Part shown: piece by piece, positions 24,441 to 33,374 of the stretch | Numbering within the stretch: position 1 is the first letter of the stretch | Layout: every line of letters starts with the position of its first letter | DNA from: Prochloraceae cyanobacterium | Lineage (GTDB): Bacteria; Cyanobacteriota; Cyanobacteriia; Cyanobacteriales; JASJDA01 | Assembly: GCA_030065755.1 (NCBI GenBank) | Contig: JASJDA010000003.1 | Span: 27,541 to 91,540 of the forward strand | Length of the DNA stretch: 64,000 bases | Direction of reading: 5' to 3' | The notes under the pieces: generated by a model | What the model was told of the DNA's origin: nothing | Seen by the model: the letters and a program-made list of their open reading frames with translations, nothing else | Database searches by the model: none | Program-made: the position numbers and the translations under genes

Positions 24441-25527
24441 AACTTAGGCGCTGGCGCAACCATAAGGCCAATAGGGGTAAAGCAATTTTGTAACCTAGTT
24501 CTGCACCGTAAATTAAGCCTTTGTTTTGCAACCCCGCGATCGCTCCTTGGAGGCTTCCTCCTCTGGAAAGATGGTGTCTGTTGATATATTCTTTACTTTG
24601 AGGTTTTTCTGTGGGATCTATTGCCAAGCATTCTAATAAATGGGCTTGATTGGCAGGAAGTAGGGTCAATAAAGATTCAAAGGTGGTCGAAAGGCTGGAT
24701 AATATTTCTTGTCTGGTTTGCTCTACGTCTTCAGAGTTAATTAAGCCTTTTTCTACCCGCAAAGTGGTTAATCGCTTTAATAAACTGGAAGCGTCTCCTA
24801 TATGCCCCTGTACCGCATCTAAGAAGAGTTTTAAAGAGTTCGATCGTGGGTTAAAGGTTAATCCTTCTTTTCTCAAAATGTCCTGCGCCCAAGCTGCAAC
24901 TACTTCATCTGCTAAGGGGGTTAATTGCACTGTTTCTAAGTAAAAGTCTTCCTGGTTGCTAATTTCCCCTATAGTTGCCACTAGCACGTAACTCACTGCT
25001 GTATGATGCTTTATCTCTTTGCGTAAGAATCCCTCCCAAGTTCCCTGGCGATCCCAGTTACGGATGTGAGGAAAGCCGTGCAGAATAATTACCATCTGTC
25101 TGCCAATAGTCTTTGCTACGAGTTGGGGCAGTTGGAGCAATAGCTTGTATGTCAGCCATCGTTGTTCCTGAAGGGCTGCGAGTTTTGGTTTGAATTTACC
25201 TTTTTCTATCCTCTCAAATAACTCTGCCCCCTCTTCAGATAGCCATTGCTCTACTACTTCGTGGGAGGCTGCACTTTTAAAGGTTTTGTTCATTCCCTCG
25301 CACAAAAGTTGCAAAAAGCGCTGGTTATTGGTTGCTCGGACGCAGTCTATATCTAGGGTTTTTGCCCCGACTTCTTTGGCTGCACGGCGTACTAATGTTC
25401 GCCGTCCGCTTCCAGGTACCCCAGCAATAAGTAAGTCTCCATCGCGAGCAAGTGCTTGGGTAATTTGCTGAAATTGAGCTTGTCGCCCAAAGATTTCCAA
25501 GGAACTAGAAGTTTCTAAAACATTCAT
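24439..25527 (-). CDS. AAA/STAND-like ATPase domain protein with degenerate P-loop
   Basis: 362 residues. The N-terminal part (EIFGRQAQFQQITQAL, then GDLLIAGVPGSGRRTLVRRAA) is laid out like an AAA/STAND ATPase, but the Walker A Lys is Arg (GVPGSGRRT). The Walker B-like strand, MVIILHGFPHI, has no acidic pair. The C-terminal half (LTLLPANQAHLLECLAIDPT ... LSRGGSLQGAIAGLQNKGLIYG) looks like a winged-helix module. ATP hydrolysis is therefore doubtful; it could be a scaffold or a nucleotide-sensing relic. Function not recognised. No partner gene is adjacent; it is upstream of recF on the same strand but separated by a repeat. Confidence 0.6.
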   Translation of the reverse strand: MNVLETSSSLEIFGRQAQFQQITQALARDGDLLIAGVPGSGRRTLVRRAAKEVGAKTLDIDCVRATNNQRFLQLLCEGMNKTFKSAASHEVVEQWLSEEGAELFERIEKGKFKPKLAALQEQRWLTYKLLLQLPQLVAKTIGRQMVIILHGFPHIRNWDRQGTWEGFLRKEIKHHTAVSYVLVATIGEISNQEDFYLETVQLTPLADEVVAAWAQDILRKEGLTFNPRSNSLKLFLDAVQGHIGDASSLLKRLTTLRVEKGLINSEDVEQTRQEILSSLSTTFESLLTLLPANQAHLLECLAIDPTEKPQSKEYINRHHLSRGGSLQGAIAGLQNKGLIYGAELGYKIALPLLALWLRQRLS

Positions 25528-25650
25528 GCAATATCTCTAGAGTTATTTATTACCCTTGGATATAACTTACACCTATAGTTCTCCCATATTGAGTATATTT
25601 CTTTACAGATTTATTAGTATTTTCTTTTTTAAAAAACTATTTTTCTTCAA

Positions 25651-25905
25651 TTAAGGATGAAGCTCGATCGTGCAATAGATCTTTGTTGGCTTTGATATAT
25701 TTCCAAGATAAGGGGAAAATCTTCTGCCAGCGATTATTTTTTTGCCAGTTGATAAAAGTAAAATTAATCTCTGTAAGTAGGTTATCTGAGGATTGCTTTT
25801 AGGAGAAACAGGAGTTTTTATTTCTTTATTGTTACTATTTGAAATGCTGAAAATAATAGCTGTTGACAAAGCGGCTGATACCAACATTTTATAAAAAACT
25901 TTCAC
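25651..25905 (-). CDS. Small hypothetical secreted or membrane-anchored protein
   Basis: 84 residues, not recognised. An N-terminal hydrophobic segment (MLVSAALSTAIIFSISNS) looks like a signal peptide or anchor. The remainder is basic. AAAGGAGTTT 12 nt before the ATG is a good ribosome site. The motif STAIIFxIS recurs in another small protein at 46439-46684. Confidence 0.45.
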   Translation of the reverse strand: MKVFYKMLVSAALSTAIIFSISNSNNKEIKTPVSPKSNPQITYLQRLILLLSTGKKIIAGRRFSPYLGNISKPTKIYCTIELHP

Positions 25906-25993
25906 AAAAAAAACTCCTTTGGAACTAAACTTTAATGGATCGATTCGTCACTAAAGTCATGTTCACTTCTAGGAACATTGTCAAAGGAATCGA

Positions 25994-26027
25994 CTACCGC
26001 GAGTTCTACCTCGGTAACTCGCGGTAG
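25994..26027. repeat. Perfect 12-bp hairpin between the small ORF and dgcN
   Basis: CTACCGCGAGTT pairs exactly with AACTCGCGGTAG across a 10-nt loop. On the plus strand a T-rich tract (GAGGTTTTTAG) begins 8 nt later. It lies between two minus-strand genes, so it may insulate them, but its strand polarity is unclear. Confidence 0.45.
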
Positions 26028-26103
26028 TTCGTGAGGTTTTTAGTTGATTTTTTGCTTGTTAGATTAGCATCTCGTAGGAGAATTAGGAGCGATCTCGAAG
26101 AGT

Positions 26104-26121
26104 CCGCGCAGCGGTGCGCGG
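26104..26121 (-). terminator. GC-rich hairpin after dgcN
   Basis: CCGCGCA/TGCGCGG with a GCGG loop, starting 12 nt past the dgcN stop codon. No clear U-run follows on the minus strand, so it may be a processing or stabilising hairpin, or a common interspersed repeat. Confidence 0.3.
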
Positions 26122-26132
26122 GGCTAAATTTT

Positions 26133-27173
26133 CTAGACGATCGCTATGGCTTCAGAGAGCAACTCTTCAGCGCCAAAACGCACTACGTCAGTGCAAGGTA
26201 AACCTGTCTCTTGCTTGACTTTATCAATTTCTTTTTGGGCGTTTTCTGCATTCAAATGGGCAGTATTAAGGGCGATCGCCTTAACTTTCACGTCTCCAAA
26301 AATCCCTCCACCAGATGCTAGATTTTCGTATAATTTTATTACCTCTGTTAGCGGTGGAATAGCTATCTGTGGTAAATCTAAAAGGTGTTTTTGTCCGGCG
26401 CGATGCACCAAGACTAGATCGGTTGGTTGAGAGCCGCGAATAAGTGGGAGAGTAGCCGAGGAACCTGGATGAAGTATAGATCCTTGTCCTTCAATTATTA
26501 GTAAAAAGTATTCGTCAGCAAAATCGAGTACCATCTTTTCTACCGCACCAGCAGCAAAATCTACTCGCACCGCATCAAGAGGTACCCCATCACCAGCGAT
26601 CGCCAATCCCCCTTGTCCAGTTGCTAGAAACTTAGATTCTATTCCTTTCTTTTGCGCTGCTCTATATAACTCTACAGCTGTGGACATCTTACCTATTCCC
26701 ATATCCGTACCCACAGTAACGAGACGTTTTCCTGGGAGCGATCGCGCCTTACCCGTTCCAATGCTTAAATTTTTCGGTTCTTGGCGAATATCCCAAATCC
26801 ACTGTCCTGGTTGCAAATTCCCAAATATTAATGCCATGGGGACGTGCAACCCATTCACTACCGACAACCCCATTTCTACTGCTTGTTTTATTTCTAGCCA
26901 CCAACTTTCGGGTAATGACCCCCCTGAAGGAGCAATACCTATTAGGAGAACGTTTGGATTGTGTTGCAACGCTTCTGATACGCTAGCTACGATCGGTACT
27001 TTTTTCTCTATCCCTGTTAATCTTGACAAAGATTCCCCAGCACATTGTTCGTCAATTAAGGCAACTACTGAGGCTTGGCCATAGCGCAGATATGATAGCC
27101 CTGTTTTTCCTTGGTGGCTGCGAATTCCTTCGTGTAGTAAAATAGCAACCCGATGTTCAGCTAAAAGACGCAC
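26133..27173 (-). CDS. dgcN: DUF1611 protein, D-glutamate N-acetyltransferase DgcN-like
   Basis: 346 residues. The N-terminal Rossmann-like domain has VPIVASVSEAL and LLIGIAPSGGSLPESWW. The C-terminal P-loop-like domain has LVTVGTDMGIGKMSTAVELY (GTDxxxGKxxT) and LIIEGQGSILHPG. DUF1611 proteins named DgcN acetylate D-glutamate, and the partner DgcA racemises the N-acetyl product, opening a D-Glu breakdown route. Here the gene overlaps the 3' end of a dipeptide-epimerase/DgcA-type enolase gene by 17 nt, exactly the expected pairing. The function in this organism (peptidoglycan D-Glu recycling?) is inference. Confidence 0.78.
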   Translation of the reverse strand: MRLLAEHRVAILLHEGIRSHQGKTGLSYLRYGQASVVALIDEQCAGESLSRLTGIEKKVPIVASVSEALQHNPNVLLIGIAPSGGSLPESWWLEIKQAVEMGLSVVNGLHVPMALIFGNLQPGQWIWDIRQEPKNLSIGTGKARSLPGKRLVTVGTDMGIGKMSTAVELYRAAQKKGIESKFLATGQGGLAIAGDGVPLDAVRVDFAAGAVEKMVLDFADEYFLLIIEGQGSILHPGSSATLPLIRGSQPTDLVLVHRAGQKHLLDLPQIAIPPLTEVIKLYENLASGGGIFGDVKVKAIALNTAHLNAENAQKEIDKVKQETGLPCTDVVRFGAEELLSEAIAIV

Positions 27174-28212
27174 GGTATTCTACCCCTATTCCTGGTAAGT
27201 TATTTGGCAGCAAACGTCCTTGTTGTAAGATTGCTCCCGTAAATGGATCGTCCCTCAAATTTAGATGGCTGTCTAGATCCAAATAATCAGCCAGAGGTGC
27301 GAGGTGAGACATAGCCGTGTTTGCTAAAGTACTGTCAGAATAGCAACCAAACATTACTTTCAAACCGCAAGCTTTGGCAATTTGGATCGATCTCATCACC
27401 TCGGTTAACCCTCCAGCTTTCATTATTTTGATATTAACGCCACAGACGCAGTTAGCTAACTTAGGAATATCTCTGCTGCTAAAACAACTCTCGTCTGCAA
27501 AAATTGGCAGTGGGGATTTTTGATGCAACGCGAACAAGTTTTTCTCCTCTCCCACTGCTAGGGGTTGTTCGACAAATTCTACATTTCCCAATTCTGCCAG
27601 CCAATTACACATCGAGTAAGCTTCATCTAAATTCCATCCTCCATTGGCATCTATGCTTAAGGTAGCATTTGGCGCTTCTTCTTTAACTGCTAACAACATT
27701 TGGCGATCGGCTTCAATTCCTTGAGGATTGCCCAATTTCACTTTTAATATTTTGACATCCATCAATTGCTGCCAGTCGCGCACTCTTTGTTTTACCGCCT
27801 CTTGGGAGTTTATCCCTACTGTTACTGAGGTTGGTACGATGCGATCGCGATCTAACCCCCACAAACGCCACAGAGGTAAACCTACTCGTTTTCCCAGCCA
27901 ATCGTGTAATGCCATGTCGATGGCGCTTCGCACTGATGATGACACTTGTAATTCTTTCAATATCTCTTCAATTGACTGTCTTTGGTAGGGGCTGAATTTT
28001 TCTAGTTTAGGGATAATTTGTTGCAATTCGGTGACAAGTCGATCGCTACTGTATTTTTCACCAACTATAGAAAATGCCGAAGCCTCTCCCCAGCCTTCAA
28101 TTCCTTCCTCTTTTACCCGCACCCAGATATTCGTTGTTTGGGAGGTGGTGCCGCGACTAATAGTTAAAGGAAATCGCTTGGAAATAGTGAAAGTCTCAAC
28201 TGCAAAATCCAT
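27157..28212 (-). CDS. dgcA: Enolase-superfamily racemase: DgcA / L-Ala-D/L-Glu epimerase type
   Basis: 351 residues. N-terminal capping domain, then the barrel with catalytic ILKVKLG (K-x-K base), metal ligands in LSIDANGGWN (Asp), VEFVEQPL (Glu) and IFADESC (Asp), and the second base in VNIKIMKAGG (Lys). This is the dipeptide-epimerase/muconate-lactonising subgroup. Candidate reactions are L-Ala-D/L-Glu epimerisation in murein peptide recycling or N-acetyl-D-glutamate racemisation (DgcA). Overlap with the dgcN-type gene favours the second, but both start from D-Glu. First gene of the two-gene unit. Confidence 0.8.
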   Translation of the reverse strand: MDFAVETFTISKRFPLTISRGTTSQTTNIWVRVKEEGIEGWGEASAFSIVGEKYSSDRLVTELQQIIPKLEKFSPYQRQSIEEILKELQVSSSVRSAIDMALHDWLGKRVGLPLWRLWGLDRDRIVPTSVTVGINSQEAVKQRVRDWQQLMDVKILKVKLGNPQGIEADRQMLLAVKEEAPNATLSIDANGGWNLDEAYSMCNWLAELGNVEFVEQPLAVGEEKNLFALHQKSPLPIFADESCFSSRDIPKLANCVCGVNIKIMKAGGLTEVMRSIQIAKACGLKVMFGCYSDSTLANTAMSHLAPLADYLDLDSHLNLRDDPFTGAILQQGRLLPNNLPGIGVEYRASFS

Positions 28213-28298
28213 TTTTTCAACTTAATTTTAAACTATAGTTTTTGTTAAATTAGGTAATGGTGCTTTACGAGCAAGTCATCTACAAAGTTCTTAATTTT

Positions 28299-28868
28299 AT
28301 GACTACTTTAAACAAATGGAAAACCCTTAATTCTCAATTGGTTTTGAACAATAAATGGTGTCGAGTCAAGCAAGATACTGTCAAATTATCTAATGGGACA
28401 ATAATTGACGATTATTTTATTAATATTAGACCTGACATTGCTTTAGTTTTCCCAGTAACTAAAAACAAAGAAGTTATTTTTGTGCGTCAATATCGTCACG
28501 GGGTAGAAGAGATATTATTAGAACTTCCTGCTGGCAGTTTTGATGCCGATCGAGAGGATAGCCTGAGCGCAGCACGTCGAGAATTAGAGGAGGAAACGGG
28601 ATATATTAGTGAAAAATTGATTCAATTACCGGCATTATACGACAATCCTGTTAAAGACACCAACAAAATTTATCTTTTCCTTGCCCTAGATGCCACTCCG
28701 ATTGGAAAACAAAATTTTGATATAACCGAAGATATTGAAATAGAATTAATTCCGCTAATAGAAATAAAAGAAAGGATATTTACCGGAGAAATTTGCGTTT
28801 CTGGTAGTGTTTCTGCCCTTTTTTTGGGACTAGATTATCTTTCTCAATTAGATTATAACCAAAAGTAA
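28299..28868 (+). CDS. Nudix hydrolase, ADP-ribose pyrophosphatase type
   Basis: 189 residues from the preferred ATG at 28299 (MTTLNKWKTLNSQLVL); an in-frame ATG at 28257 would add 14 non-conserved residues. The Nudix box is visible in ELPAGSFDADREDSLSAARR followed by ELEEETGY. It matches G-x(5-6)-E-x7-REL-x-EE-x-G with one extra residue in the first spacer. VIFVRQYRHGVEEILLELPAG is typical of the ADP-ribose/ADP-sugar hydrolase subgroup, which cleaves NDP-sugars to AMP and sugar phosphate. Divergent from dgcA with a ~45-85 nt gap. Confidence 0.85.
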   Translation: MTTLNKWKTLNSQLVLNNKWCRVKQDTVKLSNGTIIDDYFINIRPDIALVFPVTKNKEVIFVRQYRHGVEEILLELPAGSFDADREDSLSAARRELEEETGYISEKLIQLPALYDNPVKDTNKIYLFLALDATPIGKQNFDITEDIEIELIPLIEIKERIFTGEICVSGSVSALFLGLDYLSQLDYNQK

Positions 28869-28897
28869 TAAGCTTTAAGAAATAACCCAAAAATCAC

Positions 28898-29212
28898 CTA
28901 ATGTTTTGATTCGTAATGAGGACAATCATCACAAGGGCCAGAGGGATTAACAGCACAGCGAATATAAGGAGAGCGAGCATTATAGCGACAACTCAGGTTG
29001 CCAATAAAATAACTGTGGACTTCTTCTACTTGCTCCCATTCATCATCATCAGGCGGGCACGTGCTTCCCCTTCTTCGTCTCTCAAAAGTCATAGGGCGAA
29101 TATATCTGGGTCTTCTCGGCCATCGCCGCTTAAATTTGGGCAGTAACACCAAATAAAGTAGTGAAGGAATGAGACTAATGAGCAAAATAATGAGGATAAT
29201 CTCGATCGCCAT
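28898..29212 (-). CDS. DUF6464-type small membrane-anchored protein
   Basis: 104 residues. One N-terminal transmembrane helix (IEIILIILLISLIPSLLYLVLL), a very basic linker (KFKRRWPRRPRYIRP), an acidic stretch, then the conserved Cys segment FIGNLSCRYNARSPYIRCAV followed by NPSGPCDDCPHYE. The Cys arrangement is the signature of a conserved cyanobacterial family (DUF6464 by memory). Four Cys and one His could bind metal. Convergent with the Nudix gene, 29 bp apart. Function unknown. Confidence 0.65.
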   Translation of the reverse strand: MAIEIILIILLISLIPSLLYLVLLPKFKRRWPRRPRYIRPMTFERRRRGSTCPPDDDEWEQVEEVHSYFIGNLSCRYNARSPYIRCAVNPSGPCDDCPHYESKH

Positions 29213-29459
29213 ACTTTCCGATTTAGGTATTTTAAGTTAGTTACTACAGCCTGGACTTAATAAATAGTGGGCTAAGGGTTTTGTATTTTATACGCTGTAG
29301 CCTTTTTGATATGCTGCTAGCGCGACATTTATAATCTCATTATCTCAAAAGCTCAAAGACCTAAATCTAAAGAGTTTTCAAATTTTTTACCCCGTATCTG
29401 AAGATACGGGGCTATCAATTGCAATTGTTTAGTTTATACTATTATTTTCTTGTTGCTCG

Positions 29460-29846
29460 TTAATAAACGTAAGTTTTCATCTTTTCTGGGTGATTTGCTT
29501 GTAAGGAAAATCCCCGATCGATTTCTTTGACAGTAATTTTTTTAGCTTGAAGTGCTGTTGTAAGAAAGTCTACTGCTTCTTCCGGCTTCCCTTGACCGCA
29601 AAAAAATAGATCGGCTGCAAAATAGCCGTATTCTGGCCAAGTGTGAATGGCAATGTGAGATTCTGCTAAAGTTGCTGTTGCGGTTACTCCATGGGGACTA
29701 AACTGGTGTACGCATAAATCAATCAGAGTTGCTTCTCCGGCACAAACAGCGTCTGTAATAGCGCTGCGAATGCGATCGGGGTCGTTTAGCAGGTCTGTTG
29801 GTGCTTCCCATGCATCTACTACCAAGTGAGTTCCCACTTTTACCAT
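29460..29846 (-). CDS. speD: S-adenosylmethionine decarboxylase proenzyme
   Basis: About 128 residues from the ATG at 29846 (MVKVGTHLVVDAWEAPTDLL); the frame extends to 29897 but those 17 residues are not family-like. LAESHIAIHTWPEYGYFAAD contains the self-cleavage site: the Ser of ESHI becomes the pyruvoyl cofactor, and His and Cys (DLFFCGQG) assist. This is the short prokaryotic class that makes decarboxylated SAM, the aminopropyl donor for spermidine. Stand-alone, convergent with nothing. A perfect 9-bp hairpin lies downstream at 29390-29411, but without a U-run. Confidence 0.93.
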   Translation of the reverse strand: MVKVGTHLVVDAWEAPTDLLNDPDRIRSAITDAVCAGEATLIDLCVHQFSPHGVTATATLAESHIAIHTWPEYGYFAADLFFCGQGKPEEAVDFLTTALQAKKITVKEIDRGFSLQANHPEKMKTYVY

Positions 29847-29954
29847 TCTTTTCAATCTACTCCATCGTAAAAATCCCAAGCTATTTAGGTATAACACATG
29901 ATTATCTATTCCTCAATAGAACTACCTTAGAGGTTTGGGAGGTCTGAGAGAATA

Positions 29955-30950
29955 TTATATTGCTATTTGCGTACCATTAGGCATAATTGTTTTTTCTAAA
30001 GATGCAGCTAGAAAATTAGTTTTGCTGAGGTTGGCTCCAATAAGATTAGCTTCATTGAGGTTAGTTCCACTCAAATTAGCACCCTTTAAATCGCTCAGTA
30101 ATAAACCAGCTTGGAATAAGTTGGCTCCAGAGAGATTAGCATTACATAGTTTAGCATTAAGCAAGCTACTTCCTGTTAGGTTAGCTTGAGTTAATTGAGT
30201 TTGTTTGAGGTTGGCTGACTTGAGTTTTGCTTCTTGTAGATTCGCTTTATTTAAGTTAGCACCAGTTAAATTAGCTCCTTCTAGATTAGTTCCTTCTAGA
30301 TTAGCTCCTTCTAGATTAGCTCCTTTTAAATTAGCTCCCCGCAGATCGGCTAAACTTAGATCGGCTTGCTTTAAATTTGCTTTTTGCAGATTGGCTCGAT
30401 TTAATGAAGCTCTAATTAATATTGTTTGGGTGAGATTGGCTCTACTTAAATTAGCTTCTGAGAGTATCGCTTTTGTGAAAATGGCACGCTCTAAATTAGC
30501 ATCACAAAGAATTGCTCTGGTTAGAGTAGCTGCGGTGAGATTGGCCGATCTTAGTTGAGTTTCGCTCAGTTGGGCTTGAATTAAACTACTGCTAACTAAA
30601 CAGGCATTGCTGAGATCCGCTTTGTAGATATTAGCATGACAAAGAATTGCACCACTTAAGTCTGCTTCTACTAAAATCGCTTCCGTTAGTATTGCATTAG
30701 ATAAGGTAGTCTCAACTAGTTTGGCTTTAGATAAGTTTCCTTGACTCAAATCTATACTATTTAAGTTAGAAGCAATTAATTTAACTTCACTTAAATTTGC
30801 TCCTCTCAGCTTTGCTTGGCGAAGATTGATACGATTGAGATTAGCTTTAACTAACTTTGCTTTAATCAATTTGATTCCAGTAAAATTACGCTCTCCTTTT
30901 CTATATCTTGTCAAAATTACATTGCCACTGTCTAGATTGCTGGTATTCAT
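29955..30950 (-). CDS. Pentapeptide-repeat protein
   Basis: About 331 residues from ATG 30950 (MNTSNLDSGNVIL followed by TRYRKGERNFTG, a typical start of cyanobacterial members); the frame continues to 31025. Nearly all of it is A(N/D)Lxx pentapeptide repeats (for example LRGANLKGANLEGANLEG), about 55 units from residue ~40 to ~320, which fold as a right-handed quadrilateral beta-helix. The end (AASLEKTIMPNGTQ) is the common cap of such proteins. No signal peptide or membrane segment. Function unknown; DNA-mimic gyrase-protecting roles known for some relatives cannot be inferred. The antisense long ORFs are shadows of the repeats. Confidence 0.88.
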   Translation of the reverse strand: MNTSNLDSGNVILTRYRKGERNFTGIKLIKAKLVKANLNRINLRQAKLRGANLSEVKLIASNLNSIDLSQGNLSKAKLVETTLSNAILTEAILVEADLSGAILCHANIYKADLSNACLVSSSLIQAQLSETQLRSANLTAATLTRAILCDANLERAIFTKAILSEANLSRANLTQTILIRASLNRANLQKANLKQADLSLADLRGANLKGANLEGANLEGTNLEGANLTGANLNKANLQEAKLKSANLKQTQLTQANLTGSSLLNAKLCNANLSGANLFQAGLLLSDLKGANLSGTNLNEANLIGANLSKTNFLAASLEKTIMPNGTQIAI

Positions 30951-31025
30951 AAAAAAGGTAAAAACAGTATGTTTTTTACTGATAAAGTTCTGTATTTTTC
31001 TCTGATATCTCAAAAATAGAGCCAA

Positions 31026-31827
31026 TATCTTCTACTATTTGGATAGAAACTAATAGATCGATAGCTCAGTTTTTTAGTAGTAATAAAAAGTAGATTTTGA
31101 AACTATTTAGATATTAGATTTCGTTCCCTCTATTGGAATTTTCTACCTCATTACCTAAAAATTTTATTCGTAGAGTTATTTATGATGAGGGCTGGTTGCG
31201 AATAGTTTTAATGTTATTTTTTAGTAGAACACTCTACTCCCTTTGAAGACATCGAACCAAAAGTACTATCGCTATAGATAGTCTGTCCCCAGACCTATAC
31301 ATTCTCTCCAACCAGGTCTGGGCATTAAACTAGAAAAGTCTTTTGACTTAGTTATTCTACTCGAATCTGTTTTTTCTTCTAAATCTCTGCTCAGTATCAT
31401 AAAGTTATGAGCATGTCTATTTTAAGCTTATACTAGCTAAGTTTTAGTTTTTGTAATTGCACACTTTAGACTTGACACCTAGATCTTTATAGGCATAAAT
31501 ATCTATCGATGCCAACATTTACTCCAAGGCTAAATTTCCTAGAATTGGTGCATTATAAATTACACCTCAAGGATAGTAGATTAAATGAGTATTTTACAAG
31601 ATAACTCTAACAAATATTCATTATAGCCCAACAACAAAAATGGTAAGATTGTTTTTTACGCGCACGGTCTGGGATAAAACCCTAGCAGGCGCCATCTTGA
31701 GGGGATTGCGATCGCAATCTCGAAGAGGTTCGATCCAAAAACAAACAACAAATAACGAATAGCCAATAACCAATAACAATCCAGATATTATAGTTAAGCT
31801 CTTTTTACAAACAACAACTAACTAACC
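31026..31827. other. 800-bp AT-rich intergenic region before leuB with two structured elements
   Basis: No supported ORF. A 9-bp hairpin CCCAGACCT/AGGTCTGGG sits at 31288-31322 with a 17-nt loop. A palindrome GATTGCGATCGCAATC (31705-31720, an extended HIP1 site) and a tandem AATAACGAATAGCCAATAAC-type repeat (31747-31777) follow just upstream of leuB. I see no leucine-rich leader peptide, so classical attenuation is not supported. Confidence 0.5.
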
Positions 31828-32916
31828 ATGACCGGACAATACCGCATTACCCTTCTACCTGGCGATGGCATTGGCCCTGAAATTATGTCGGTAACGGTAG
31901 AATTACTGAAAGTTATTGGCGAGAAATTTAATATCCAGTTTGATTTTACTGAAGCAGTTATTGGGGGTGCGGCGATCGACGCTACAGGAGAACCCCTACC
32001 CGCCAAAACTCTAGAAATTTGTCGCAATAGCGATGCGGTGTTACTAGCGGCTATTGGCGGTTATAAATGGGATAATTTACCTCGTCACCAACGCCCAGAA
32101 ACGGGATTGTTAGGATTGAGGGCAGGATTGGGTTTATTTGCTAATTTGCGACCAGCTACTATTTTCCCTCAATTGGTCGATGCTTCTACCCTCAAACGGG
32201 AAGTCGTTGAAGGGGTAGATGTTATGGTGGTGCGAGAACTAACTGGCGGTATTTATTTCGGTCAACCTAAAGGTATTTTTGCCACGGAGACGGGGCAAAA
32301 ACGGGGGGTAAATACCATGGGTTATACCGAAGCTGAAATCGATCGCATTGCTAAAGTGGGGTTTGAAACGGCACAAAAACGCTCTGGCAAACTTTGCTCG
32401 GTGGATAAGGCAAATGTCTTGGACGTGTCTCAATTGTGGCGCGATCGCGTTACTAACATGGCTCAGGAATATCCGGATGTGGAACTATCTCACCTCTACG
32501 TAGATAATGCTGCCATGCAGCTAGTTCGCGCCCCCAAACAATTCGATACTATTGTTACGGGCAATCTCTTTGGGGATATCCTCTCCGATATTTCTGCTAT
32601 GCTTACTGGCAGTATAGGGATGTTACCCTCTGCTAGTTTAGGTGCTGACGGCCCTGGCCTGTTTGAACCCGTCCACGGTTCTGCTCCCGATATAGCAGGT
32701 CAAAATAAAGCTAATCCTTTGGCTATGGTTTTGAGTGCGGCTATGATGCTGCGCTACGAACTAAATCAACCTCAGGCAGCTAACAGCATAGAAAAGGCAG
32801 TAAGTCAAGTCTTAGAAAGAGGCGATCGAACGGGAGATATTATGTCAGAAGGAATGAATCTCTTGGGCTGTACTGCTATGGGAGAAGCTTTAATAGAAGT
32901 TATAAAAATACAATAA
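31828..32916 (+). CDS. leuB: 3-isopropylmalate dehydrogenase
   Basis: 362 residues. [14 protein letters not shown] opens the isocitrate/isopropylmalate dehydrogenase fold. [13 protein letters not shown] (substrate Arg residues), [14 protein letters not shown] (Arg and catalytic Tyr), [15 protein letters not shown] (catalytic Lys), [20 protein letters not shown] (metal Asp residues) and [20 protein letters not shown] (NAD adenine loop) are all present. Reaction: oxidative decarboxylation of 3-isopropylmalate to 2-oxoisocaproate in leucine synthesis. Other leu genes are not adjacent, as common in cyanobacteria. Confidence 0.96.
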   Translation: MTGQYRITLLPGDGIGPEIMSVTVELLKVIGEKFNIQFDFTEAVIGGAAIDATGEPLPAKTLEICRNSDAVLLAAIGGYKWDNLPRHQRPETGLLGLRAGLGLFANLRPATIFPQLVDASTLKREVVEGVDVMVVRELTGGIYFGQPKGIFATETGQKRGVNTMGYTEAEIDRIAKVGFETAQKRSGKLCSVDKANVLDVSQLWRDRVTNMAQEYPDVELSHLYVDNAAMQLVRAPKQFDTIVTGNLFGDILSDISAMLTGSIGMLPSASLGADGPGLFEPVHGSAPDIAGQNKANPLAMVLSAAMMLRYELNQPQAANSIEKAVSQVLERGDRTGDIMSEGMNLLGCTAMGEALIEVIKIQ

Positions 32917-32981
32917 AATTTATCTTTACCTCTTGCCAACAAAAACAAGGTATTATATTTGGCTAGATCCTACTGGGATCG

Positions 32982-33260
32982 ATGAGACAGAGACAGGTGA
33001 CTAAAATAATGTCGAGAACCTCAGAGATGGAAATGGATCGAGCTAAAATTCCCATATCCCTAGATCCAATATTACTAAGAGCAGCGCGAAAAACCTATCA
33101 AACTTACTCTCAGTTACACTCTAAATTACCTAAAATTCCTCTAGGCGTAGTCATAAATCGGTATAATTACCGAGGTCATTTGATTTTTCGCAAAAAACCC
33201 ATTCTATTGCCAGGGGAATCTTTCATACCCTTAAATCAGCTAGAAGAGCAATTTTATTAA
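32982..33260 (+). CDS. Hypothetical protein, 92 residues
   Basis: Not recognised. Basic N-terminal half (RQRQVTKIM...RAARKTYQTYSQLHSKL) and a C-terminal part with LGVVINRYNYRGHLIFRKKP. No signal peptide or transmembrane segment. Internal Mets at codons 10 and 16 could be the true start. It lies between leuB and the TnpB element. Confidence 0.45.
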   Translation: MRQRQVTKIMSRTSEMEMDRAKIPISLDPILLRAARKTYQTYSQLHSKLPKIPLGVVINRYNYRGHLIFRKKPILLPGESFIPLNQLEEQFY

Positions 33261-33374
33261 TCCCGATCGACAGTCCGATAGATTGGGGTATAATCACTAG
33301 ATTAACTTTAAAACCGATAGAGATACCACTGTAAATTTACTGAACTTGTAAGAGATTCTCAATCTCGACAATGA

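Noticed and set aside
29390-29411. Perfect 9-bp hairpin after speD as an intrinsic terminator
   Set aside because: CCCCGTATC/GATACGGGG is followed on the speD strand by an A-run rather than a U-run, so terminator function is not supported.
29935-30558. Long plus-strand ORFs rich in LAPxRLAPxKLAP
   Set aside because: They are antisense to the pentapeptide-repeat gene and simply mirror its ANLxx codons.
31654-31735. tRNA-like GTTCGATCC segment upstream of leuB
   Set aside because: No acceptor stem or anticodon arm can be formed around it. The nearby GATTGCGATCGCAATC is an extended HIP1 palindrome.
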